From NCBI RefSeq assembly GCF_002812705.1, contig NZ_CP025030.1, positions 4,154,001 through 4,218,000 of the forward strand: 64,000 bases of DNA. Reading direction: 5' to 3'. A model generated the notes under the pieces. It made no database searches. It was not told the origin of the DNA and was given only the letters and a program-made list of their open reading frames with translations. The DNA is from Achromobacter spanius. Lineage in GTDB: Bacteria; Pseudomonadota; Gammaproteobacteria; Burkholderiales; Burkholderiaceae_B. Both the position numbers and the translations under genes were made by a program. This document shows, piece by piece, positions 15,788-23,640 of this stretch; position 1 is the first letter of the stretch, and every line of letters begins with the position of its first letter.

Positions 15788-17409
15788 CGCGCCAGCGCCT
15801 TCAGCGTATCCAACTGGTCGGCCTCGGCGGCGGGTTTGTCGCGCCGCCATTTGAGGATGCGCGGAAAGCGCACGGCCACGCCCGACTTGTGGCGCTTGGA
15901 CAGGTTGACGCCTTCAAAGCCCAGCTCGAACACCTGCACCGGCTCCACCGAGCGCACGGGGCCGAAGCGTTCGCGCGTGTGGGCGCGCAGCCATCGGTCG
16001 AGTTCCAGGATTTCCTTGTCGTCCAGCCCGGAATACGCCTTGGCGATGGGCACCAGCGCATCCCCTTGCCACAGGCCGAAGGTGTAGTCGGTGTACAGCG
16101 TGCTGCGGCGGCCATGGCCGGACTGCGCATACAGCAGCACGGCGTCGATGGTGAGCGGGTCGATCTTCCACTTCCACCAATCGCCGCGCCGTCGTCCACT
16201 TTGGTAGCCGGCGGCGGCGCGCTTGAGCATGAAGCCTTCCACGTCGCGCTCGCGCGATTCCAGGCGCAATTCGGCGGCGGCTTCCCAACTGCCCGGCGCC
16301 ACCGTGGGCGACAGCGACAGGCGCGGGTTGGGATGGCGTTGCAGCAGCGCTTCCAGCATGGCGCGGCGCTCGGCCTGCGGTCGGTCGCGCAGGTCGGCGC
16401 CGTTTTCCTCCAGCAGGTCGTAGGCCAGCATGCGCACTGGCGCCTCGGCCAGCCACTTGGGGCCGGGCTTGAGCCGCTGGATGCGAGTTTGCAAGGCCGA
16501 AAACGGCATGGGTCCGGTGGCGTCTTCCTGCCAGGCCAGCAGTTCGCCGTCCAGCACGCAGTCCACTTGCAGCGCGTGGGCGGCGGCTTCGACTTCCGGA
16601 AAGCGGCCGTCCAGCCGTTCTTCGCCGCGCGACCACAGCGCCACTTCGCCATGGCGGCGGATCAGTTGGGCGCGGATGCCGTCCCATTTCCATTCGATCA
16701 GCCAATCATCAATGGGGCCGAGCTTGGCCGGCTCGCCTTCCAGCGGCGAGGCCAGAAAGAACGGGTATGGCTGCTGGCGGTCGCCGGGCAAGGCTTCGGT
16801 GCTGAGCAGATCGCGCAGAAAGGCGGGGCTGGGCGTCCACGTACCCAGCATGCGTTGCGCGATGCGGGCAATGGGCACGCCCGACATTTCGGCTAGCGCC
16901 TGCTGCACCATGCGCTGCGACACGCCCACCCGCAGCGCGCCGGTCAACATTTTGTTGAACACCAGGCGCTGGTCGAACGGCAGGCTGCGCCAGGCCGGCA
17001 CGATGATGTCGCGGCGTTTGGCTTCGTCGCGGTTGGCGGCGGGCAGCAGCACTTCTTCGATCCAATCGGCCAGGCCGCGCTCGGGACTCGCCTGCCCTTC
17101 TTGTTCGGCGGCGGGTTCGGGATCCGGCATCAGCAACGCCAAGGTCTCGGCCAGGTCGCCCACCTGGTCATAGCTGGCGTCCAGCAGCCAGGGCGGCGTG
17201 CCGGAGGCGGCGGCGGCCCAGGCGCGCAGTTCGGCCACGCCCGCGATCTTGCGGCGCGCGCTGCTGATCTTGCCGCCCGCCAGCAAATACAGCGCCCAGA
17301 CCGCGTCGCGCGGCGGCGCATCGCGAAAGTACGCCACCAATGCCGCCCGCTTGTCCAAGGTGGCGGTACTACGGTCCAGTTCCTGATACAGCGCCGCGAA
17401 TCGCTTCAT
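15784..17409 (-). CDS. Ligase-associated ATP-dependent DNA ligase (LigB/LigC-like)
   Basis: This 541-residue ATP-dependent DNA ligase has an N-terminal helical DNA-binding domain, the nucleotidyltransferase motif I EWKWDGIR (catalytic lysine near residue 240), motif III-like VLDGELLAW, motif IV EGFMLKR, motif V WWKWK, and a C-terminal OB domain. It seals nicks in duplex DNA using ATP. It is coupled to the downstream helicase (ATGA overlap) and follows the exonuclease by about 19 bases, giving the standard order exonuclease-ligase-helicase-PdeM seen in the ligase-associated DNA damage response cassette. Confidence 0.94.
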   Translation of the reverse strand: MKRFAALYQELDRSTATLDKRAALVAYFRDAPPRDAVWALYLLAGGKISSARRKIAGVAELRAWAAAASGTPPWLLDASYDQVGDLAETLALLMPDPEPAAEQEGQASPERGLADWIEEVLLPAANRDEAKRRDIIVPAWRSLPFDQRLVFNKMLTGALRVGVSQRMVQQALAEMSGVPIARIAQRMLGTWTPSPAFLRDLLSTEALPGDRQQPYPFFLASPLEGEPAKLGPIDDWLIEWKWDGIRAQLIRRHGEVALWSRGEERLDGRFPEVEAAAHALQVDCVLDGELLAWQEDATGPMPFSALQTRIQRLKPGPKWLAEAPVRMLAYDLLEENGADLRDRPQAERRAMLEALLQRHPNPRLSLSPTVAPGSWEAAAELRLESRERDVEGFMLKRAAAGYQSGRRRGDWWKWKIDPLTIDAVLLYAQSGHGRRSTLYTDYTFGLWQGDALVPIAKAYSGLDDKEILELDRWLRAHTRERFGPVRSVEPVQVFELGFEGVNLSKRHKSGVAVRFPRILKWRRDKPAAEADQLDTLKALAR

Positions 17410-17428
17410 GCTGGGCTTGGCCTCCGGG

Positions 17429-18436
17429 TCAATCGTCTTCGCCGTATTGGGTGGCCAGCGTTTCGGCCGCCGTGCCGGCGTCGTTCAGCGTGCGCACCAG
17501 CGCGTCCGTATCGCCATGCGTGGCGATGACGCGGCGCGCGCCCGTTTCATGGATGGTGCGCAGCAGGTCAGGCCAATCGGCGTGGTCCGACACGACAAAG
17601 CCCCGATCCATGTTGCGACGCCGGCGGTTGCCCCGCAAACGCATCCAGCCCGACGCAAAGCCGTGCTGCGCGCGGCGGAACCGCCGAAGCCATGTGCTGC
17701 CCGCGGCCGAGGGCGGGGCCAGGATCAGCTCGCCGGCAAAGCCCGGCCCGGACGCGGCCGGTGCGCCACCATCGGCATCGATGACCAGACGCGTGTCGGC
17801 CATGTGGATACCCGCCTGCCGGTACACGTCGACACCGGCCGCGATCGCGCCGTGCAAATAAACGGGCCGGTCGATCCAGGGGGCCAATTCCGCCAGCACG
17901 CGCTGCGCCTTGCCCAGCGCGTAGCAGTACAGAATGGCGGCCTCGCCGCGGGCGGCGCACAGGTCGCGCCATTGGACGATGTCGCGCGCCACTTCGGCCG
18001 TGTCGGGCCAGCGGTAAATGGGCAAGCCAAACGTGGCTTCGGTGATGAAGGTGTCGCAGGGCACCACTTCGAAGGGGCTGCAAGTGGGGTCCGGCTGGCG
18101 CTTGTAGTCGCCCGACACCACCCAGACCTGCCCATCGGCTTCGATGCGGACTTGCGCCGACCCCAGCACGTGGCCGGCCGGGTGCAAGGAGACCCGGGCG
18201 TTGCCCAGCGTGAAGACGTCTCCGTAACCGTGCACGCGGTAGTCCTGATCCCCCAGTCGCCACTGCAAGATGGGCAGTCCTTCGGCGCTGGTGTGATAGC
18301 AGCCCATGCCCACGCGGGCGTGGTCGCCGTGGCCGTGGGTGAGCACGGCGGTGGCCACCGGCCGCCAGGGGTCGATGTAGAACTGGCCGGCCGGGCAATA
18401 CAAGCCTTCAGGCCGCCATTGCACGACGTCGGGCAT
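17429..18436 (-). CDS. Ligase-associated DNA exonuclease, metallo-beta-lactamase fold
   Basis: This 335-residue protein has a metallo-beta-lactamase / beta-CASP-like fold with zinc motifs HGHGDH near residue 34-39, GHVLGSAQV, SGDYKRQ and SDHADW. It is the exonuclease of the four-gene ligase-associated repair cassette and is its first gene. The ATG at 18436 is chosen over 18454 because a near-perfect GAGGAGGT ribosome site ends 5 bases upstream. The 73-bp gap upstream is shared with a divergent 25-residue membrane peptide gene. Confidence 0.93.
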   Translation of the reverse strand: MPDVVQWRPEGLYCPAGQFYIDPWRPVATAVLTHGHGDHARVGMGCYHTSAEGLPILQWRLGDQDYRVHGYGDVFTLGNARVSLHPAGHVLGSAQVRIEADGQVWVVSGDYKRQPDPTCSPFEVVPCDTFITEATFGLPIYRWPDTAEVARDIVQWRDLCAARGEAAILYCYALGKAQRVLAELAPWIDRPVYLHGAIAAGVDVYRQAGIHMADTRLVIDADGGAPAASGPGFAGELILAPPSAAGSTWLRRFRRAQHGFASGWMRLRGNRRRRNMDRGFVVSDHADWPDLLRTIHETGARRVIATHGDTDALVRTLNDAGTAAETLATQYGEDD

Positions 18437-18509
18437 CGAAACCTCCTCGGGCATGAGTTGTGCTGATGGGCGTGGTGTGTGGCACTTTCACGATACTTCA
18501 AGAGGTCTT

Positions 18510-18587
18510 ATGCGAACCAAGCACATTCTGACGATCCTGGCATTGGTGGTGGCGGTGGCGGTGATGATGTCGATGGCGCCGTGGTGA
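18510..18587 (+). CDS. Putative 25-residue single-pass membrane peptide
   Basis: A very short frame begins with ATG at 18510, preceded by AGAGGT 6 bases upstream. It encodes a positively charged start (MRTKH) followed by about 18 hydrophobic residues rich in Val, Ala, Leu and Met, ending APW before two tandem stops (TGATGA). This is the architecture of small bacterial membrane proteins. It is divergent from the repair exonuclease and lies 83 bases before the 3' end of the glycosyltransferase. I do not recognise a family. The evidence is composition, ribosome site and double stop only. Confidence 0.55.
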   Translation: MRTKHILTILALVVAVAVMMSMAPW

Positions 18588-18660
18588 TGAGCCAGGCGCG
18601 GTCAGGTCACTGCTGGACGCGTTGTTATTAGTTGGCGGCGCAAGCCAGTGGCGCAACCCA

Positions 18661-18690
18661 GCCGGCCGGGTCATAAGCCGGCCGGGTCAT
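18661..18690. repeat. 14-bp direct repeat across the glycosyltransferase stop
   Basis: GCCGGCCGGGTCAT occurs at 18661-18674 and again at 18677-18690, a 16-bp period. The second copy codes the last residues (NDPAG) of the glycosyltransferase and the first contains its stop codon. It resembles other small duplications at gene ends in this window. Confidence 0.8.
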
Positions 18691-19354
18691 TAGCCGCCGT
18701 CCAACCACCGCGCAGCGCGCTGGCAAAGCCACCCTCCACCCGCGAATGCGGGCGCGCGCTGGTAGTCACGCGCGGCAGGCTTGACCACGCGATCCGGGCC
18801 CCACCCTGCTCCAGCTTGTCCACCAGCGCCTGGTCTTCGCTGCACGGCAACGCTTCAAAGCCGCCAATGCGGCAATACGCGCCCGCTTCGATACCCAGGT
18901 TGGCGCCGTGCACATGCCGATGCCCGTCGCGATCCTGGTACTGCCCGGTAAACGTCCGGCGCGCCTGCGCGGCGCGGACGCCGTGCTCGCGCCAGCCCGC
19001 CACGCCCACCGTGCCGCACACGACTTCCGCATTCAAGGACAACTGATCCACCAGCCAGCGCGGCGATACGCGAGTGTCGGCGTCGGTGAACGCCAGCCAG
19101 CGCGCGCCGGCTTGCAGCAGATCGTGCGCCCCTTGCGCGCGGGCCACCCCGACATTGCGCGCGCCGATCGCCAGGCTATGCACGGGCCACGCCCCGATCA
19201 ACTGCGCCGTGCGATCCACGCAATGATCCAGCACCACCACCACGCGCACGGCCTCGGCGCGCAGCTTCGGGTGCCGCGCCGCCCGCAGCACGGAGCGCAG
19301 GCAGGCGGTAATGTGGCGTTCTTCGTTGTGGGCCGGAATACAGATGCCGATCAT
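18671..19354 (-). CDS. Glycosyltransferase family 2 protein
   Basis: This 227-residue GT-A fold enzyme has the family start ICIPAHNEERHI, the metal/nucleotide motif FTDADTRV (DXD type) and the acceptor region GGFEALPCSEDQALVDKL. It has no membrane segment, so it is a small cytoplasmic or peripheral enzyme transferring a sugar from a nucleotide donor; the acceptor is unknown. It is the last gene of the run ku, ligD, acyl-CoA dehydrogenase-like, methyltransferase, glycosyltransferase, following the methyltransferase by 3 bases. Its function in an NHEJ operon is not explained by known biology. Confidence 0.88.
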   Translation of the reverse strand: MIGICIPAHNEERHITACLRSVLRAARHPKLRAEAVRVVVVLDHCVDRTAQLIGAWPVHSLAIGARNVGVARAQGAHDLLQAGARWLAFTDADTRVSPRWLVDQLSLNAEVVCGTVGVAGWREHGVRAAQARRTFTGQYQDRDGHRHVHGANLGIEAGAYCRIGGFEALPCSEDQALVDKLEQGGARIAWSSLPRVTTSARPHSRVEGGFASALRGGWTAANDPAGL

Positions 19355-19357
19355 GGC

Positions 19358-19951
19358 TCACCCTTCCTGTTGTCGGTGCCACCCGTCCAGCGCAAAAGCG
19401 CTGTCCTGGTGCTTGAAAGTCGGTACGAGCCCGCGCAGCGAACCTAGCGCATCGTGCAAGGCATTGGTGGCTTGCAGGCGGTCGTCGAAATCCGGCCGGT
19501 AGTGGCAGGCCACCAGTTCGCCATCGTTGGCCAGGCAGCGGTCCACCCCTTGCAGGAACAGCTCCAAGGCGGCGTCGTCCAGGTAATACCCCAGTTCTGA
19601 CACGATGATCAGGTCAAACCCGCCATGCGGCACGGGCGGCCATTCGCGCGGCAGGTCCAGCGTCAAGGTGTCCACATGGTCAATGCCTTGGTCTGCCAGC
19701 CGCGCGCGGCAGCGGCTGAGCGCGGTGCCGGCGAAATCCGCCGCGCAAACGCGCTGGCAGCGAGCGGCCAGCAGCAAGCTCAGGTCACCGTTGCCGCAGC
19801 CCGGCTCGAAGGCATGGCGGTAATGCTCCCGCGCCAGCCCCGCCAGCAGCAGCGTGCGCTTGCGCCGTTCGTACCAGGCGCTGCCGACGCGCCAGGGGTC
19901 GGCGTGCTGGCGGTACAGCGTTTCGAAGTGGTCCACGCCTACAACTGCCAC
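19358..19951 (-). CDS. Class I SAM-dependent methyltransferase (NodS-like)
   Basis: This 197-residue methyltransferase shows motif I HAFEPGCGNGDLSLLLA and motif IV FDLIIVSELGYYLDD, with the N-terminal YRQHADPWRVGSAWYERRKR segment typical of NodS-like enzymes, which N-methylate amino-sugar acceptors. The start is a GTG at 19951 with AGGAGGAA 6-7 bases upstream; that site and start lie inside the last codons of the acyl-CoA dehydrogenase-like gene (13-base overlap), so translation is coupled. Together with the glycosyltransferase 3 bases downstream it suggests modification of a sugar-containing molecule. Confidence 0.85.
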   Translation of the reverse strand: MAVVGVDHFETLYRQHADPWRVGSAWYERRKRTLLLAGLAREHYRHAFEPGCGNGDLSLLLAARCQRVCAADFAGTALSRCRARLADQGIDHVDTLTLDLPREWPPVPHGGFDLIIVSELGYYLDDAALELFLQGVDRCLANDGELVACHYRPDFDDRLQATNALHDALGSLRGLVPTFKHQDSAFALDGWHRQQEG

Positions 19952-21039
19952 GGCGGTTCCTCCTGATTGCGGACCAGCCGCCCCAGCGCCGCCTGATCGC
20001 GTTCCGCGTGGCTTTGCCGGATGAAAACGGGCAGATCGGCCATCACCTGAGCGAAACCGGCGTCGCGGCACAGCGGCCCGGCGCCCAGCGCCCGCCCTGC
20101 CCGTGTGATTACCTCATTGGCGGCGGCCTCGACAGCCAGCCGCGCCCGAGCGCAGGCCAGCGCGCAGGCGTCCTTCGGGTTCGCGTCGATGAGGGCGGCG
20201 GTGTCGCGCAACACGGCGCGCGCCTGCGCCATGGCCACGTCGACGGCGCCCAGATGGGCCAGCCGATGCGGGTTTTCCGTCGGTGCGCTTGGTGCGTTTG
20301 GTGAGTTTGGTGCGTTTGGCCTCTCTGCCGGCGTGGCGGCTCGCAGCGTCGACGCAATGCGCGTCAACCCGCCATACCAGCACGCCGCCACGCCCGCGCC
20401 GCCATGTTGAAAGCCCGGCCGGTTCACGTAGGCACCCGGCGCGCCGACGGGCTGGCACACCGCGTCATCGAACACCACGTTGACGCTGGCCGACGCGCGC
20501 ATTCCCACCGCATGCCAACCGTCGTTGGTGACCGCTACGCCAGGCTGATCCAGGGCTACCGCCACCAGGCAAGGTTCGCCCGCGGGGTCCCAAGCGCTGA
20601 CCAGCGCATGGCTGATCGTGGCGGCGCCGGAACACCATGCCTTCACGCCGCGCAAACGGGCGCTGCCGTTGGGCTGCGGGACCAGCGCCACGCGGTAATC
20701 GGGAGGCTCGGCGCACCACACGCCCCAGCGGCTGCCCGCAGGCGCGTCAGGCGTCAGGCCGAGTTCCGCAAATATCGCCAAGGCATCCGTGTGCCCTTCA
20801 TACAGTTTGACCAGGCTGAGGTCCACGGCGGCCACGCGGGCCAGCGCCTGCCAGCGGGCCAGCGTGGCGCCGGAACCTGGTAGCGGCAGGTGGTCACAGC
20901 CGGCATCCACCAGGTGGCGCATGGCCATGCCGGGATCGGGCGGCTCGGCCAAATCACTCCAATAGCCCATATCGCTCAACACGCGGCGAATGGCGGCCAA
21001 GGGCGCGCTGGGCAACAGAATCGCGGGGCGGCTGGTCAT
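19939..21039 (-). CDS. Acyl-CoA dehydrogenase-like protein
   Basis: This 366-residue protein has the acyl-CoA dehydrogenase layout: N-terminal helices (1-110), a central beta domain with LRGVKAWCSGAATISHALVSA (FAD-binding type, about 130-160) and a C-terminal four-helix bundle (about 215-355). Family members oxidise acyl thioesters with FAD, but the usual catalytic glutamate cannot be placed with confidence, so activity is open. A Pro/Asn/Ala run near residue 245 (NAPNSPNAPSAP) comes from four 9-bp DNA repeats. Its ATG overlaps the ligD stop as ATGA, and its last codons hold the ribosome site of the methyltransferase. Confidence 0.82.
   Translation of the reverse strand: MTSRPAILLPSAPLAAIRRVLSDMGYWSDLAEPPDPGMAMRHLVDAGCDHLPLPGSGATLARWQALARVAAVDLSLVKLYEGHTDALAIFAELGLTPDAPAGSRWGVWCAEPPDYRVALVPQPNGSARLRGVKAWCSGAATISHALVSAWDPAGEPCLVAVALDQPGVAVTNDGWHAVGMRASASVNVVFDDAVCQPVGAPGAYVNRPGFQHGGAGVAACWYGGLTRIASTLRAATPAERPNAPNSPNAPSAPTENPHRLAHLGAVDVAMAQARAVLRDTAALIDANPKDACALACARARLAVEAAANEVITRAGRALGAGPLCRDAGFAQVMADLPVFIRQSHAERDQAALGRLVRNQEEPPWQL
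20282..20317. repeat. Four 9-bp in-frame repeats in the acyl-CoA dehydrogenase-like gene
   Basis: The unit ggtgNgYtt is repeated at 20282, 20291, 20300 and 20309 and encodes the NAP/NSP run on the minus strand. It falls in the loop between the beta domain and the C-terminal helical bundle, where length change would be tolerated. Confidence 0.85.
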
Positions 21040-23639
21040 GACTTGCCACGCTTGAAATCCAGCGCATCCATGGCCGGCCCCACCGCTTGCGGCGCATAGC
21101 CGTCCCAGGGTGAGTTGCCCGCGTCCAGACGCTCATGGATATTGCTGATGGTCCAGTGCGCGCCGCTGGATAGTTTGTCGAGTTCGTCCCACGCCACCGG
21201 CACCGACACGCCCATGCCGGGCCGCGCCCGCGCCGACCACGCGGCCACCGTCGTTGCGCCAAAGCCATTGCGCAGATAGTCGGCAAAGATCTTGCCCACG
21301 CGATTCTTGGGGCCGCTTTTAGCCACGAAAATCTGCGGCAAGGTGCGGGCCAGATGCACCACGACGGTCTGCGCAAAGGACTTGAGCGTGTCCCAATCGT
21401 ATTGACGGCGCAGCGGCACGACCACATGCAAGCCCTTGCCACCACTGGTTTTCAGCCAGGATTCCAGGCCAAGTTCATCCAGCATGGTGTGCACCAGGCG
21501 GGCAGCCTGCTGCATCGTCGCCCACTTGACGCCTTCGCCGGGGTCCAGGTCGAACAGCATGCGGTCGGGTTTGGAGATGGCCGTTTTCACGGCGTTCCAG
21601 GTATGGAATTCCACCACGTTCATCTGCACGGCCGACATGATGGCTTCGGCGGTGGGCACTTCCAGCAGCGGCGGATGATCCGGGTCCAAGCGCGTGGGCA
21701 AGGACTTCACGCCCGGCATGGCGGCTTCCAGGTGCTTCTGGAAAAAGAGCTGGCCGTCGATGCCGGAAGGCGCGCGCAGAAAGGATACGGGGCGGCCTTT
21801 CAGGTGTTCCAGCATCAGAGGTGCAACCAGGCCGTAATAACGCGCCAGATCCAGCTTGGTCAGTTTGGTCGACGGATCGATGACGCGCTCGGGGTGCGTC
21901 AGCCGCGCGGGTTTGGCGCGCGCGGGGGCCGTGGCCTGGGGCTTGGTGGTGGGCGAGTTGGTGGACTTGACCTGGGACTTGGCCCGCGGCTTGTCGGTGC
22001 TCACGGCCTGCGATCCAGACGCCGCAGCCGGCTTTTCCCGTGTGATCTGGCTGGGCGGTTTGTCTTGGCGCAAGCCGCGAAAGACCGAATGGCGGATATG
22101 CCCGCCGCTGGTCCATTCGCCGAACGACACCTCGGCCACCAGTTCCGGCTTGACCCAGTGCACTCCTTTCGCCTGCCCGCCGCTGACGGGCTTCTTGTCG
22201 GTTTCAAGGCCGGATAAAGTCTTGTGCAGCGCAATCAACCCCTGGCGGTCAAAGCCGGTGCCGACCTTGCCCGCATAGCGCAAGGCGCCGTCGTCCTCAT
22301 GCACGGCCAGCAGCAAGGCGCCCAGGCCTTCGCGCGCACCTTGCGGGGCGGTATAGCCCACGATGACGAACTCTTGTCGCTTGGCGCACTTGATCTTCAG
22401 CCAGCTATCGCTGCGCCGCGATACATACGGCGCCGACTGGCGCTTGGCCATGATGCCTTCCAGCCCCATCTTGCAGGCCGACGCCACCAGGTTCGACGGC
22501 GTTTCCTTGAACGCTTCGCTAAAGCGCAGAAAGTCGTCGTCGGCGGTGTCCATCAATTGCGCCAGCAGGTCACGCCGCACGGTCAGCGGTTCTTCGCGCA
22601 GGTCCCGACAGCCGATAAACGGCAGGTCAAAGGCGTAGAACACGATATCGCCGGTGCGGTCGTTGTCAAAAGCGTTTTGCAGCGCCTGGAAACTGGGCAC
22701 GCCCTGGTCGTTCAGCACGACCACCTCGCCATCGACCCATGCCCATTTGGCGGGCAGCTTGGCAAACGCCTGGACGATATGCGGCAGCTTGGCGCTCCAG
22801 TCGTGGCCGTTGCGGGTGTACAGCTTGACCGACTCCCCTTCGATGCGCACCAGCAGGCGGTAGCCGTCGAATTTCAGTTCGTACAGCCAGTCTTCCGCGT
22901 GCGGCGGCAGGCCGTCTACCAGCGTGGCAAGTTGGGGCTTGAATGAGGTGGGCAGATCGGCCGGCCGGCCGGGCAGCTTGCTTGCTGTGGAGGAGGCCTT
23001 GGTATCGGTATCGGGCGTAGTGGCGGCCGCTGTAGCGGACTTCGTAGCGGCCTTGGCTTTAGCCTTCGTCTTGCCAACGGCCTTCGCATCCCGCAGCGGC
23101 ACCACGCTGTCCGGCATTTCGTCCACCACGCTGAATTCGCGTTCGGGGCGCGCATAGGCGTCGCGGTCCTTGATCAGCAGCCACGGCGGCTGCTTGTCGC
23201 CTTCCTTGCCCTTCATGCGCACCAGCGCCCATCGGCCCTGCATCTTCTTGCCTTGCAGGTCGAACTTCAGGTGCCCCTCGCGATAGCCTTTGCGCGCATC
23301 GGCCACGGGTGTCCAGACCCCTTCGTCCCAGATGATGACCTTGCCCGCGCCGTATTGGCCTTCGGGAATCTGGCCTTCGAACTGGTTGTAGGCAATGGGG
23401 TGGTCTTCCACCTGTACGGCCATGCGCTTGACCGAGGGGTCGAAACAAGGCCCCTTGGGCACAGCCCAACTTTTCATGGCGCCGTCCAGCTCCAGGCGAA
23501 AGTCGTAGTGCAGCCGGCTGGCCCAGTGCTTCTGGATGACGAAAGCGCGCGCGGACTCGTTGGCCTGCCCGCCCTCGGCGGGTTCGGTGGTCACCTTGAA
23601 ATTGCGCTTTTGCCGGTAGGTTTTAAGACTGTCGGCCAT
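21036..23639 (-). CDS. ligD: DNA ligase D (LigD), NHEJ
   Basis: This 867-residue protein joins three domains in the order 3'-phosphoesterase, ligase, polymerase. The phosphoesterase (about 1-165) has FVIQKHWASRLHYDFRLELDG and FEGQIPEGQYGAG. The ligase (about 225-530) has motif I YELKFDGYR with the adenylated lysine. The primase-polymerase (about 575-860) has LFDLDPGEG and TSGGKGLHV. Two Ala/Lys/Ser/Thr-rich linkers separate them. LigD with Ku repairs double-strand breaks by end joining. It starts 1 base after the ku stop and overlaps the acyl-CoA dehydrogenase-like start as ATGA. Confidence 0.97.
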   Translation of the reverse strand: MADSLKTYRQKRNFKVTTEPAEGGQANESARAFVIQKHWASRLHYDFRLELDGAMKSWAVPKGPCFDPSVKRMAVQVEDHPIAYNQFEGQIPEGQYGAGKVIIWDEGVWTPVADARKGYREGHLKFDLQGKKMQGRWALVRMKGKEGDKQPPWLLIKDRDAYARPEREFSVVDEMPDSVVPLRDAKAVGKTKAKAKAATKSATAAATTPDTDTKASSTASKLPGRPADLPTSFKPQLATLVDGLPPHAEDWLYELKFDGYRLLVRIEGESVKLYTRNGHDWSAKLPHIVQAFAKLPAKWAWVDGEVVVLNDQGVPSFQALQNAFDNDRTGDIVFYAFDLPFIGCRDLREEPLTVRRDLLAQLMDTADDDFLRFSEAFKETPSNLVASACKMGLEGIMAKRQSAPYVSRRSDSWLKIKCAKRQEFVIVGYTAPQGAREGLGALLLAVHEDDGALRYAGKVGTGFDRQGLIALHKTLSGLETDKKPVSGGQAKGVHWVKPELVAEVSFGEWTSGGHIRHSVFRGLRQDKPPSQITREKPAAASGSQAVSTDKPRAKSQVKSTNSPTTKPQATAPARAKPARLTHPERVIDPSTKLTKLDLARYYGLVAPLMLEHLKGRPVSFLRAPSGIDGQLFFQKHLEAAMPGVKSLPTRLDPDHPPLLEVPTAEAIMSAVQMNVVEFHTWNAVKTAISKPDRMLFDLDPGEGVKWATMQQAARLVHTMLDELGLESWLKTSGGKGLHVVVPLRRQYDWDTLKSFAQTVVVHLARTLPQIFVAKSGPKNRVGKIFADYLRNGFGATTVAAWSARARPGMGVSVPVAWDELDKLSSGAHWTISNIHERLDAGNSPWDGYAPQAVGPAMDALDFKRGKS

Positions 23640-23640
23640 G

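Noticed and set aside
13376-16087. A 903-codon plus-strand open frame.
   Set aside because: It is antisense to the intact Lhr-type helicase and the ligase end, is Arg/Gln/Ala/His-rich with no recognisable domain, and is a usual high-GC shadow.
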